Shown: positions 16,482 to 24,744, counted from the first letter of the stretch. The stretch: DNA of 33,978 nt from Prochlorococcus sp. AG-402-K04 (GCA_003216895.1 QCID01000011.1:1-33978); one strand, 5' to 3'. Translations and numbers: made by a program. The notes: generated from the sequence alone by a model not told the origin.

Positions 16482-17978
16482 ATGACCACTGCTTTGCAAT
16501 CGCCTCCAAGGCGAAGTACTTCTCGTCTTCAAGACGCCAGTCTATTAAACGGGCCAATGCTTCTTCTAAGAAGCATTAAAGGTTTTAGAAGAAGTCAATC
16601 TTGGGCTTGGCTAGCATCTATTCCATTAGCTCTCTTGGGATTAGGTGTCTTTACATTCTCTGCTCGCGCTGAGGTCTCACTTTCAGATCTAACTGGACCT
16701 CAAGCCGCTTCTTTCTTGGCAGATAACCTTTGGTTATTTGTGGCAACAATCCTAGTCATTTTCATGAATGCAGGATTTGCAATGGTTGAAGCTGGTATGT
16801 GTCGCCAAAAAAATGCGGTCAACATATTAGCTAAAAATTTATTTGTTTTTGCTCTTGCTGTTACTGCCTATTGGTTCATAGGGTATTCCCTAATGTATGG
16901 CGGCTCAGTTGTTGACGGTTGGCTTTACTTTAACGGTCTATTTGTTGATCCCGATCCATCAGGAGCTTTGGCCTGTGCTGCTGGTCTTGAGGAAGACTGC
17001 TCTCAACTCGTTCCAGCAGTTGATTTTCTTTTTCAAGCTGCATTTGCAGGTACTGCTGCAACTATCGTTTCTGGATTGGTTGCTGAGAGAGTTAAATTTG
17101 GAGAGTTTGTAGTTTTTTCTCTTGTTTTAACTGCTTTCATTTATCCAATTGCTGGAAGCTGGCAATGGAATGGAGGTTGGCTATCTGATCTAGGTTTTAT
17201 TGATTTTGCAGGTTCGTCTATTGTTCACTCAGTTGGAGGTTGGGCAGGTCTTGTTGGAGCAATGCTTCTTGGACCACGTATAGGTAAGTTTGTAGATGGC
17301 AAAGCTCAAGCTATGCCTGGTCACAATATGGCTATTGCTACTTTAGGTGCTCTAATCCTCTGGATTGGTTGGTATGGATTTAATCCTGGCTCCGAATTAG
17401 CAATGGATGAATATGTTGCTTACGTTGCAGTAACTACAACTCTAGCTGCTGCTGGTGGCGCAATTGCAGCGACAGTGTTTTCTACGATTACCTCTGGGAA
17501 GCCTGATCTGACAATGATCATAAATGGTATTTTAGCAGGATTAGTTAGTATCACTGCGGGATGCGGCAACATGACCTTTGCTGGCTCTTGGCTTGCTGGT
17601 GCTGTTGGTGGAATTATCGTTGTAATTGCAGTATCTGCTCTTGATTCGGCAGGTATTGATGATCCAGTTGGTGCTTTCTCAGTTCATGGTGTTTGCGGCG
17701 TTTGGGGAACTGTTGTTATAGGCCTTTGGGGTGTAAACGGCATGGATCCAGGCGATGGAGGTATTGGCCTTCTTAATGGAGGAGGAGTATCTCAGTTAGG
17801 TATACAAGCTTTAGGAGCTGGTGCTTATGCTCTATGGACTTTGGTTACATGCTGGATCGCTTGGCAAATTATTGGTGGCTTCTTCGGGGGCATAAGAGTT
17901 AGCGAAGCAGAAGAGACTCAGGGGCTTGACATTGGAGAGCATGGAATGGAGGCTTATCCTGACTTTGCTTCTAGTTAG
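16482..17978 (+). CDS. amt1: Ammonium transporter Amt1
   Basis: 498 aa. It imports ammonium, the preferred nitrogen source of these cells. After a basic N-terminal leader of about 40 residues and a signal-like helix ending ARAEVS (processing near residue 63), there are eleven membrane helices. The pore histidine pair is His249 (SIVHSVGGWAGLVGA) and His402 (FSVHGVCGVWGT). FMNAGFAMVEAGMCRQKNAVN at 94-114 and WIGWYGFNPGS at 294-304 are family blocks. The hydrophilic loop with three Cys (GALACAAGLEEDCS) is lineage-specific. Two perfect NtcA boxes precede it and an intrinsic terminator follows, so it is a single-gene NtcA-controlled unit. Confidence 0.97.
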   Translation: MTTALQSPPRRSTSRLQDASLLNGPMLLLRSIKGFRRSQSWAWLASIPLALLGLGVFTFSARAEVSLSDLTGPQAASFLADNLWLFVATILVIFMNAGFAMVEAGMCRQKNAVNILAKNLFVFALAVTAYWFIGYSLMYGGSVVDGWLYFNGLFVDPDPSGALACAAGLEEDCSQLVPAVDFLFQAAFAGTAATIVSGLVAERVKFGEFVVFSLVLTAFIYPIAGSWQWNGGWLSDLGFIDFAGSSIVHSVGGWAGLVGAMLLGPRIGKFVDGKAQAMPGHNMAIATLGALILWIGWYGFNPGSELAMDEYVAYVAVTTTLAAAGGAIAATVFSTITSGKPDLTMIINGILAGLVSITAGCGNMTFAGSWLAGAVGGIIVVIAVSALDSAGIDDPVGAFSVHGVCGVWGTVVIGLWGVNGMDPGDGGIGLLNGGGVSQLGIQALGAGAYALWTLVTCWIAWQIIGGFFGGIRVSEAEETQGLDIGEHGMEAYPDFASS

Positions 17979-18009
17979 TTACCTTGTTTAGTTCTTTAAA
18001 ATTAAGCTC

Positions 18010-18040
18010 AAAAAAGCCCGGATGTATTCCGGGCTTTTTT
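18010..18040 (+). terminator. Intrinsic terminator of amt1
   Basis: A perfect 13-bp stem, AAAAAAGCCCGGA with TCCGGGCTTTTTT, around a TGTAT loop, ending in six T. The A run opposite the T run lets it work in both directions, but the neighbouring ispH gene is on the same strand, so it mainly separates amt1 from ispH. Confidence 0.93.
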
Positions 18041-18097
18041 AGTGTGGTTTAATAGTGAGTGGAATCCTATCAATTTATTTATAACCTTTTAATTGAA

Positions 18098-19300
18098 ATG
18101 GATACTCAAGCATTTAAGCAAACTCTTCATAAATCAAATAGATATAACAGACGAGGATTTGGCTCTGCAAATAAGCGGGCTCAGGCATTAGCGGAGGCTT
18201 ATCAAAGTGGATTGATCGGATCAATTAGAGATAACGGTAATGAATTGGTGCATGGTCGACTCAAAGTTAAAATTGCAGAGGCTTTTGGCTTTTGTTGGGG
18301 AGTTGAAAGGGCTGTAGCAATGGCTTATGAGACGAGAAAGCATTATCCGAATGAAAAGATATGGATTACTAATGAAATTATTCATAATCCTTCAGTAAAT
18401 GACCAGCTTAGAAAAATGGATGTACTTTTTATTACTGAGGAGAAAGGAATCAAAGATTTTTCAGGCGTAAAAGATGGGGATGTGGTAATTCTTCCTGCGT
18501 TTGGTGCAACTGTTCAGGATATGAAAATGCTTCATGACAGAGGCTGTCATATTATTGACACCACTTGTCCATGGGTTTCAAAAGTTTGGCATACAGTAGA
18601 AAAGCATAAAAAACATACATTTACTTCCATCATTCATGGGAAATACAAACATGAAGAAACACTTGCGACTAGTTCTTTCGCTGGAACTTATCTAGTTGTA
18701 TTTGACTTGGATGAAGCCAATTATGTAGCTGAATATATTCTTGGTAATGGAAATAGAGAGGAATTCTTAAGGCGCTTTGCTAAAGCATCCTCTGCTGGGT
18801 TTGATCCCGATAAAGATTTGAAAAGAATTGGTGTTGCGAATCAAACAACAATGCTTAAAAGTGAAACAGAAGAGATAGGTAAATTATTTGAAAAAACAAT
18901 GCTAAAACAATACGGTCCAGCTGAATTAAATGAACACTTCCTGGCTTTCAATACTATTTGTGATGCCACTGAGGAAAGACAAGGAGCAATGTTTGCTTTA
19001 GTTGATGAACCTCTTGATCTTATGGTTGTTATTGGTGGTTACAACTCTTCAAACACTACTCATCTTCAAGAAATAGCTGTGAGCAGGGGTATTCGCTCTT
19101 TTCATATTGATACTCCAGAGCGAATTGGAGAAGAGACAAATACTATTACTCACATGCCACTTGAAGGTGAATTAATTACTGAGAAGGAATTTCTTCCAAC
19201 TGGTCAGATTAAAGTGGGGATTACTTCTGGTGCCTCTACTCCAGATAGAGTGGTTGAGCATGTTATCCATAAGCTTATGAAAATAAGTGAAAAAAATTAA
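18098..19300 (+). CDS. ispH: 4-hydroxy-3-methylbut-2-enyl diphosphate reductase
   Basis: 400 aa from ATG at 18098. IspH makes IPP and DMAPP in the last step of the MEP pathway, which supplies phytol and carotenoids. It is a cyanobacterial/plant-type long IspH. Iron-sulfur Cys are in [10 protein letters not shown] (residue 66), [10 protein letters not shown] and [14 protein letters not shown], and the conserved His-bearing IIHNPSVN and [11 protein letters not shown] blocks are present. A GTG at 18059 would add 13 residues, but [22 protein letters not shown] is the usual family N-terminus, so I prefer the ATG. It is set apart from amt1 by a terminator, and the DoxX-like gene follows 62 bp later. 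Confidence 0.95.
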   Translation: MDTQAFKQTLHKSNRYNRRGFGSANKRAQALAEAYQSGLIGSIRDNGNELVHGRLKVKIAEAFGFCWGVERAVAMAYETRKHYPNEKIWITNEIIHNPSVNDQLRKMDVLFITEEKGIKDFSGVKDGDVVILPAFGATVQDMKMLHDRGCHIIDTTCPWVSKVWHTVEKHKKHTFTSIIHGKYKHEETLATSSFAGTYLVVFDLDEANYVAEYILGNGNREEFLRRFAKASSAGFDPDKDLKRIGVANQTTMLKSETEEIGKLFEKTMLKQYGPAELNEHFLAFNTICDATEERQGAMFALVDEPLDLMVVIGGYNSSNTTHLQEIAVSRGIRSFHIDTPERIGEETNTITHMPLEGELITEKEFLPTGQIKVGITSGASTPDRVVEHVIHKLMKISEKN

Positions 19301-19362
19301 TTAGGATAAATCACAATTTTGACCAAATTTCTCGTAGGATAGATTATCAATATTTGTTGAAG

Positions 19363-19896
19363 ATGGCACAACCTACAAGTTCTGATATTAAAGATTCTGA
19401 CTCACAAAAGGTTGAAGTCGTTGTACAGAGCCCTGAAGGGGAAGTTAATATTTTCGGAGAACTTTCAATATTAGTGCTTAGAGTTAGTTTTAGTTTGTTG
19501 ATGGTTCATCACGGCTTGGAGAAATTAAATGATCCAGGAGGGTTCGCTGAATTTGTTGTGGGTAAATACTTCAGTTTTCTTCCTGGTGATCCTGTGATTT
19601 GGACATATATGGCCGCTGTAACGCAAATAGTTTGTCCAATCGGTTTAGCAACTGGCGTATTGGCAAGATTATCCTCATTGGGTTTGTTATCAACTATGGT
19701 ATTTGCGTTATATTTTCACTTTATAGATACTGGATTAGAAGGATTCCCTTTCGCGGTAGTAGAAAATCACAATTATATATTTGAATTATCAGCCATTTAT
19801 GCAGCAATATCTTTTTACTTTTTATGTGCAGGTCCTGGAAGACTTTCACTTTTTAGGAAATCAAACAAAATAACTTATTATCCAAAAGGTACATAA
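19363..19896 (+). CDS. DoxX-like membrane protein
   Basis: 177 aa from ATG at 19363 (two in-frame TTG codons at 19354 and 19357 are less likely starts). A hydrophilic N-terminal 30 residues is followed by four membrane helices. LVLRVSFSLLMVHHGLEKLNDPGGFAEFV is the DoxX signature, with the HHGLEKL segment after the first helix. The loop GLEGFPFAVVENHNYIFELS precedes the last helix, as in DoxX/SURF4-like proteins. DoxX proteins are linked to redox or thiol stress in some bacteria, but no specific role follows here. It converges on purH with 63 bp between stops. Confidence 0.85.
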   Translation: MAQPTSSDIKDSDSQKVEVVVQSPEGEVNIFGELSILVLRVSFSLLMVHHGLEKLNDPGGFAEFVVGKYFSFLPGDPVIWTYMAAVTQIVCPIGLATGVLARLSSLGLLSTMVFALYFHFIDTGLEGFPFAVVENHNYIFELSAIYAAISFYFLCAGPGRLSLFRKSNKITYYPKGT

Positions 19897-19959
19897 GTTA
19901 AGAATAATTTTTAAGGTTAGATAAAAATATTTATAATTCAAAATTATTCATAACTACTA

Positions 19960-21516
19960 TTAATGTAAAAAGTGTCTTTTCCCTGTGAGGACCATTTTTA
20001 TTCCTAATTCATTGCATGCGTTAATAGAATCTTTGTCTCTAATACTTCCTCCTGGCTGAATAATTGAAGAAATACCATAATCAGCTGCCATCTTGACAGT
20101 ATCATCGAAAGGAAAAAAACCATCACTAGCTAAAACGGCCCCTTTTGATTTACTACCAGCGGCTTCTAATGCAAGTTTTGCTGAACCTATTCTATTCATT
20201 TGACCAGCTCCAATACCTATGCTCTGCTGATTAGATGCCACAGCTATTGCATTTGATCTTACATGTTTTACAATTTTCCATGCAAAAGATAAGTCATTTA
20301 TCTCTTCTTCTGTCGGGATTAAATTCGTAACATTTTTCCATTTTGTTTGATCAATAGTTGGTTCATCTAAATCTTGAATTAATAAACCACCAAGTATGCT
20401 TCTTATATGATTTTTATCTGCTTTATGAATAGACTCAGCTTTTAATTCTAATAGCCTTAAATTTTTCTTTTTTGACAGTATTTCTTTTGCATTATTATCA
20501 AAATATGGAGCCACAACACATTCAATAAATATATTTTCAAGTTCTTTAGCTGCAGCTTCATCAATAGGGCAATTTATTGCAATAATCCCTCCAAATGCAC
20601 TTACTCTATCTCCATCTAATGCTCTTAAAAGAGCATTAGATGGAGAATTTCCAATTGCAACTCCACAGGGATTTGTGTGTTTAATTACTACCGCTGCTTT
20701 TTTATATGAAGGACTATCAATATTATTTTCATATCCAAATTCACGAAGAGTAGATAATGCAGCCTCAAGGTCGAGAAGATTATTTGTACTTAATTCTTTC
20801 CCTTGTAATTGATTAGCTCCGCTCCATCCTTTTTTAGACTCTCCATACCATGAGGCCTTTTGATGAGGGTTTTCTCCATATCTAAGCTCTTGTTTTAATG
20901 GCAGGCTTTGCAACCAAAAAGTTTCTTTTGAGGTGCTTCGGTTGGCCATCCATTTACTTATTGTTAGGTCATAGGTGGCAGTATGCTCAAAAGCTTGTTG
21001 AGAATAGTTTTTTCGTAATTCATTATTTATTGTCTTTGATTTGTAAGCATTAATTAAGTTTGAGTATTGACTTGGATTAGTGACTACAAGAACATCTTGA
21101 TGGTTTTTTGCGGCTGCTCGGATCATTGTTGGTCCGCCAATATCAATATTCTCGATTGCTTCCTCCCACGAAACATTCTCTTTTGCAATTGTTTGTTCAA
21201 ATGGATATAAGTTAACAACTACCAAATCTATTGGATTGATATTTTGTGCCTTTAAATCATTTAAATGAGTTTGTTTATCCCTTCTAGCCAATATTCCTCC
21301 ATGAATTTTTGGATTTAGTGTTTTCACCCTTCCTTCAAGAATTTCTGGAAATCCCGTATAATCTGCTACTCGTGTGACTGGAAGATGGGCATTCTCAATT
21401 AACTTTGCGGTCCCACCACTTGAAATAATTTTGAAGCCCAATTCATTAACTAATGCTTTAGCGAGAGGAATTAAGCCAGTTTTGTCTGAGACACTTAGCA
21501 GTGCTATGGGTGACAT
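19960..21516 (-). CDS. purH: Bifunctional AICAR transformylase / IMP cyclohydrolase
   Basis: 518 aa, normal length. PurH performs the last two steps of IMP synthesis, using formyl-tetrahydrofolate. Residues 1-190 are the MGS-like IMP cyclohydrolase domain ([44 protein letters not shown]). The transformylase domain follows, with [10 protein letters not shown], the catalytic [10 protein letters not shown] and [10 protein letters not shown]. The end [17 protein letters not shown] plus TGKRHFLH is diagnostic. A perfect inverted repeat with 18-bp arms lies inside the gene at 20609-20646 (residues 291-303). It is divergent from the esterase gene with a 64-bp gap. Confidence 0.97.
   Translation of the reverse strand: MSPIALLSVSDKTGLIPLAKALVNELGFKIISSGGTAKLIENAHLPVTRVADYTGFPEILEGRVKTLNPKIHGGILARRDKQTHLNDLKAQNINPIDLVVVNLYPFEQTIAKENVSWEEAIENIDIGGPTMIRAAAKNHQDVLVVTNPSQYSNLINAYKSKTINNELRKNYSQQAFEHTATYDLTISKWMANRSTSKETFWLQSLPLKQELRYGENPHQKASWYGESKKGWSGANQLQGKELSTNNLLDLEAALSTLREFGYENNIDSPSYKKAAVVIKHTNPCGVAIGNSPSNALLRALDGDRVSAFGGIIAINCPIDEAAAKELENIFIECVVAPYFDNNAKEILSKKKNLRLLELKAESIHKADKNHIRSILGGLLIQDLDEPTIDQTKWKNVTNLIPTEEEINDLSFAWKIVKHVRSNAIAVASNQQSIGIGAGQMNRIGSAKLALEAAGSKSKGAVLASDGFFPFDDTVKMAADYGISSIIQPGGSIRDKDSINACNELGIKMVLTGKRHFLH
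20609..20646. repeat. Perfect 18-bp inverted repeat with 2-nt spacer inside purH
   Basis: TCTCCATCTAATGCTCTT (20609-20626) and its exact reverse complement (20629-20646) are separated by AA. The repeat lies in frame in purH, coding [13 protein letters not shown] on the minus strand, and the protein looks normal there. In mRNA it would form a stem of about 17 bp with a tetraloop. No T run follows on either strand, so it is not an ordinary terminator. Confidence 0.95.
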
Positions 21517-21580
21517 CTTTATTGTTTGAAATCGACTCTTCTCGATAACTTACGCATTCATTACGCATATTGCATTCAAG

Positions 21581-22186
21581 ATGACTGAACTACTCTTATT
21601 AAATTCTGAATCCGCAACAAATAGATTGGTTTTGCTTCATGGTTGGGGAGCTGATGCAAATGATCTTGTAATCGTTGGTAAATTATTAACTGAAGGTTTG
21701 AAAGATCGATTTGAAATAGTCTCTTTCTCAGCTCCTCAGCCTCATCCAAGCGGATCAGGTAGGCAATGGTATCCTTTGTATCCTCATAAATGGGAACAGG
21801 TTCCAAATGCAGTATTAGATCTTGAAAAACGTTTAAAGAATATTTGCTTTAAGAACATACCTTTAAATAAAACATTGTTATTGGGGTTCTCTCAAGGCGG
21901 TGCAATGGCGTTAGAGCTTGCGAAAAGAAATAAGTTTGCGGGGGTTTTTGCAATTAGCTCTTATCCACATCCCGATTGGAAACCTTTAAAAGATATGCCA
22001 CCTATTTTCCTTTGCCATGGAAATATCGACCAAGTAGTTCCTAAAGAAGCTTCTCAAAAAAGCCTTGATATGTTGTTAAAAAATGGAGTCAAATCAGAGT
22101 TATATTTTTTTGATGGAGGACACGAAATAACTAATGATCTAATTGATCATTGCCGTGTAAAAATCAAACAAGAATTTCTAATCTAA
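21581..22186 (+). CDS. Alpha/beta hydrolase, carboxylesterase/phospholipase type
   Basis: 201 aa, close to the usual size of the Abhydrolase_2 (esterase/lysophospholipase/acyl-protein thioesterase) family. The oxyanion block LVLLHGWGADANDL is at 16-29. The catalytic triad is Ser104 in LLGFSQGGAMAL, Asp150 in CHGNIDQVVP and His181 in FDGGHEI. No signal peptide or membrane helix, so it is cytosolic. The natural substrate cannot be read from sequence. It is divergent from purH. Its TAA overlaps the stop of the DUF3155 gene by 4 bp, leaving no room for a terminator. Confidence 0.9.
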   Translation: MTELLLLNSESATNRLVLLHGWGADANDLVIVGKLLTEGLKDRFEIVSFSAPQPHPSGSGRQWYPLYPHKWEQVPNAVLDLEKRLKNICFKNIPLNKTLLLGFSQGGAMALELAKRNKFAGVFAISSYPHPDWKPLKDMPPIFLCHGNIDQVVPKEASQKSLDMLLKNGVKSELYFFDGGHEITNDLIDHCRVKIKQEFLI

Positions 22187-22551
22187 ACAAAAGCGTATTC
22201 ATACTCTTCGATTTCTTCCCAATCATCTGCTGTTAGCTCTAAGCCGGCAAAAATTTTATCTTCACCAAGAAATTCAACAATAACTCTTAGTGAAGGGAAA
22301 AGAAAGTGATTTTCCTCAGCGTATTGAGCACTAAACAAACCTTTCTCCCCCCAGAAGAATCGATCAGTTGTATGTTCATTACGGCGCACATTTAGTATTG
22401 CTGGTGCATACAAACCCTCTTCCGCAATAAAGCGTCTTGCTGCGGTTACAGGTTTGTGTTGTCCTGTTCCTAGATGAAAAATAGGTACATGTGACATAAC
22501 ACGCTGACCTGCGAGTCTGCGTCTGCTAATTCTTTTACGCTTCTTAGACAT
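22183..22551 (-). CDS. DUF3155 family protein
   Basis: 122 aa. A very basic start (SKKRKRISRRRLAGQRV) is followed by the conserved GQHKPVTAARRFI, then VRRNEHTTDRFFWGEKGLFSAQYAEENHFLFPSLRV, and an acidic tail (DDWEEIEEYEYAFV). I match this to DUF3155, a family conserved across cyanobacteria without known function. The lysine/arginine-rich start suggests nucleic-acid or ribosome contact, which is inference only. ATG at 22549-22551. Its 3' end overlaps the convergent esterase by 4 bp. Confidence 0.8.
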   Translation of the reverse strand: MSKKRKRISRRRLAGQRVMSHVPIFHLGTGQHKPVTAARRFIAEEGLYAPAILNVRRNEHTTDRFFWGEKGLFSAQYAEENHFLFPSLRVIVEFLGEDKIFAGLELTADDWEEIEEYEYAFV

Positions 22552-22603
22552 GAAAAAACTACCTTTATTGGGGTGAGAGTTAGAGACTTTTCTTTTGTAT
22601 TAG

Positions 22604-22627
22604 CTCTGGCTGAAGCTAGAGTTTTTT
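22604..22627 (+). terminator. Terminator-like hairpin
   Basis: CTCTGGC pairs with GCTAGAG (7 bp, one G-U) around a TGAA tetraloop and is followed directly by six T on the plus strand. On the minus strand no T run follows, so it is directional. The only plus-strand gene upstream is the esterase, more than 400 bp away, whose transcript would have to cross the DUF3155 gene in antisense. Confidence 0.55.
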
Positions 22628-22688
22628 AAGAAAAATAGATTTGAAATTGAGATGGAAAATTATTCTCAAATAATTAAAAGTCGACTAC

Positions 22689-22772
22689 GGAGGTTACCCA
22701 TCAATTTTTTCCGCAGGTTCAAAGTCACTCAAAGTGCTCACTTTTGAATTAAATTTGAGATAACCTCCTTTT
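22689..22772 (+). ncRNA. Candidate structured RNA: three nested stems ending in TTTT
   Basis: The outer stem is GGAGGTTA (22689-22696) with TAACCTCC (22761-22768), 8 bp. The middle stem is TCAATTT (22701-22707) with AAATTTGA (22751-22758), 7 bp with one bulged T. The inner stem is TTCAAAGT (22718-22725) with ACTTTTGAA (22740-22748), 8 bp with one bulged T. TTTT follows on the plus strand only. The three stems are collinear, giving one long hairpin of about 23 pairs. It may be a small RNA, or a 5' leader element or attenuator of the sensor kinase gene. I recognise no known RNA family. Confidence 0.5.
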
Positions 22773-22806
22773 AGGAATCTAAATTCTTTATTCACATCTT
22801 AATACT

Positions 22807-22833
22807 TTTTTCAAATTTTTCAAGTTTTTGAAT
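22807..22833 (+). repeat. Three 9-bp tandem repeats upstream of the sensor kinase
   Basis: TTTTTCAAA, TTTTTCAAG and TTTTTGAAT stand head to tail, flanked on both sides by AATACTT (22801 and 22831). They end 29 bp before the kinase ATG. They may form a factor-binding region or an AT-rich promoter spacer. Confidence 0.4.
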
Positions 22834-22862
22834 ACTTCTTTCCCCTTGTCTAAGATTGCATA

Positions 22863-23984
22863 ATGAGTTTAATGCAGTATTCAGAACGGTTTTTAAATTT
22901 TGTTCAACAGCAGTTGATTAGCTTTCAAGCTAATCATGAACTGGAGCACGTTGTCGTTTATGTAGCTCGATCTGGAGACAGTGGATCTCCTACTTTGGAA
23001 GTTGTGGGACAGTGGCCGAAGTCAGAAAAAGTATTGCAGCCAGTAGAAACTGATATTGCCCTGCGCACTCCTTCTTCTAATAGGAGATGGTACCCATTAC
23101 AAGAGGGATCAATATTATTGGGTGTTATTCGTGCCGAGCGAATTGCTTCTGAGGATGAATGGCCTGAATCTCTAGATCAACGCTTGCAATCAATGTCAAT
23201 TTTACTGGCTAACTCTCTTGCATCTGAACTTGATAGGAAAAGATTGTTAGATCAATTAGATGATCAAAAGGAGCAGATATCCTTAATGGTTCATCAATTA
23301 AGAAATCCATTAGCTGCTCTTGGAACATATGCAAAACTCCTTTTGAGGAAAATAGGTCCCGAAAGTGAACATGAAAACCTCGTAAAAGGACTAATAACAG
23401 AACAAGCACAAGTGAATAAATATCTTTCTGCGCTTGATCAACTTAGTCAGGTGAAACTACCTCAAGCTGATGATGGATCAAACAGATTGCTCTTGCCTCC
23501 ACTTTTGCCAACTGAGACAAATATCAGTGTGAAAAGCTTGATAGATCCATTAATTGAAAGAGCTAAAGCTAGGGCCAACTTGCAAGGTAGGCAATGGTTT
23601 AGTCCTTCATATTGGCCAATATGGATGGAGTCAAGATCTATTTCGGAGGGTGTTATTGCTGAGATTGTTGCAAATTTATTGGAAAACGCATTTCGATACA
23701 GCCCCCCTCAATCATCCATCGGAATAGAACTAGCTGAAAACGGTATATGCATTTGGGATGAAGGGATACCTATAACTGAGGAAGAAAGAGAAAAGATTTT
23801 TGAGAAAGGTTTTAGGGGTGAAAGTGGTTCGAAAATGTCTGGAAGTGGAATAGGGCTTGCCCTTGCGAGAGATTTAGCTAGGCAAGTAGGTGGTGATTTG
23901 AAGTTAATTGTTAATCCGAGCAAATTTAAGAACTCTTTACCTAAATCAGGGAATGCTTTTGTTTTTAATTTGGAACCAAAATGA
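22863..23984 (+). CDS. GAF-domain sensor histidine kinase, possibly Hik2/CSK type
   Basis: 373 aa, soluble. Residues about 10-125 form a GAF-like sensor domain. The dimerisation helix has the phospho-acceptor His144 in SLMVHQLRNPLAALGTYAKLLL. The ATP-binding domain has the N box NLLENAFRYSP (271-281), the G1 box WDEGIPI (298-304) and the G2 box GSGIGLALARDLA (327-339), so the kinase looks active. HQLRNPL plus an N-terminal GAF domain and no membrane helix resembles the cyanobacterial Hik2/chloroplast sensor kinase group, which reports photosynthetic redox state; this subgroup call is from memory. No response regulator is adjacent. Its upstream region has unusual repeats and RNA structure. The last 20 bp overlap the convergent cobS. 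Confidence 0.9.
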   Translation: MSLMQYSERFLNFVQQQLISFQANHELEHVVVYVARSGDSGSPTLEVVGQWPKSEKVLQPVETDIALRTPSSNRRWYPLQEGSILLGVIRAERIASEDEWPESLDQRLQSMSILLANSLASELDRKRLLDQLDDQKEQISLMVHQLRNPLAALGTYAKLLLRKIGPESEHENLVKGLITEQAQVNKYLSALDQLSQVKLPQADDGSNRLLLPPLLPTETNISVKSLIDPLIERAKARANLQGRQWFSPSYWPIWMESRSISEGVIAEIVANLLENAFRYSPPQSSIGIELAENGICIWDEGIPITEEEREKIFEKGFRGESGSKMSGSGIGLALARDLARQVGGDLKLIVNPSKFKNSLPKSGNAFVFNLEPK

Positions 23985-24744
23985 TACTTAATAGTAACAA
24001 ATTAGTTGTTTCTGTTAAGACTAAACTGGCTCCATAACTATCTCCACTATGTCCTCCTAATGATTTATTTATTAAGTGAGGGATTAAAATAGAAGTAATT
24101 AAACCTGATAAAATGCAATATATTAATAATAAGATTTTAGACATATTTAAACTATTTAGAGATAGAAAAAGAATTATGCCTATTGAAAGGATTATCAATG
24201 AAGGTTTTATTTCTTTAGATAGCCCTTTCCAGTTTTTATGATGAATGGAACCTGATTCTTTTTTGAAAAGATATTCATAATTTTCAATTGCAAAAATCTG
24301 AGAAATTCTTCCCCAAAATGCAGCTAATGGGAAGGCAAAAGGCGCATAAAAACTAAGTTTCATGATTGCTGCTATTTGAAGGATCACAATGATTACTAAA
24401 CTTTGCACACCAATGGCACCCACTCTGCTGTCTTTCATTGCTTTAATTCGTTTTGATGGACCTGCACCAATGCCATCGGCTGTATCCATTAAACCGTCAA
24501 TATGAAGTCCACCAGTTATGAAGATGCTGATTGCAATAGATATCAATGCGATAGAAATATTTGGCCAATTAAAATATCTCAATAAAAACCAAGAAAATGA
24601 TTGTAAAAAGCCAATTAAGACTCCTATTAAGGGCGCAAAACGAGCAATTCTTTTGAATTTAGGTTTAATTATTGGCCATTGAGGAAAAATTGTGTAAAAA
24701 ACCCATGCTCCTGCAAGGTCATTTGGCCAGTTTTTGAAAATCAG
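23965..24744 (-). CDS. cobS: Cobalamin synthase CobS, non-standard start codon (CTG or ATT)
   Basis: CobS joins adenosylcobinamide-GDP and alpha-ribazole (or its phosphate) in the last steps of cobalamin synthesis; it is an integral membrane protein. The block ITGGLHIDGLMDTADGIG, then MKDSRVGAIGV and GGHSGDSYGA, are diagnostic. The first ATG/GTG/TTG in frame is TTG at 24580-24582, giving only 205 aa, but the frame stays protein-like far upstream and encodes the family N-terminus NWPNDLAGAWVFYT. Between an in-frame TGA (24754-24756) and this block the only near-start codons are ATT (24745-24747), CTG (24742-24744) and ATT (24739-24741). GAGGTG at 24750-24755 is a good Shine-Dalgarno, 5 nt before CTG and 8 nt before the second ATT. 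CTG gives 259 aa, normal for CobS. Confidence 0.88.
   Translation of the reverse strand: MIFKNWPNDLAGAWVFYTIFPQWPIIKPKFKRIARFAPLIGVLIGFLQSFSWFLLRYFNWPNISIALISIAISIFITGGLHIDGLMDTADGIGAGPSKRIKAMKDSRVGAIGVQSLVIIVILQIAAIMKLSFYAPFAFPLAAFWGRISQIFAIENYEYLFKKESGSIHHKNWKGLSKEIKPSLIILSIGIILFLSLNSLNMSKILLLIYCILSGLITSILIPHLINKSLGGHSGDSYGASLVLTETTNLLLLSIILVPN

Larger units (their letters stand above)
22552..22862. other. Divergent gap DUF3155 - sensor kinase with RNA-like structures
   Basis: 311 bp without a protein gene. From left to right it has a terminator-like hairpin (22604-22627), a possible -10 (TATTCT, 22661-22666), an 80-nt nested hairpin (22689-22768) and a 9-bp triple repeat (22807-22833) just before the kinase start. 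A TAATAC -10-like element for the DUF3155 gene lies on the minus strand beside the first hairpin. Confidence 0.6.

Noticed and set aside
22711-22745. T-arm-like GGTTCAAAGTC, possible tRNA
   Set aside because: No acceptor, D or anticodon arms can be built around it; it is better explained as part of the nested hairpin.
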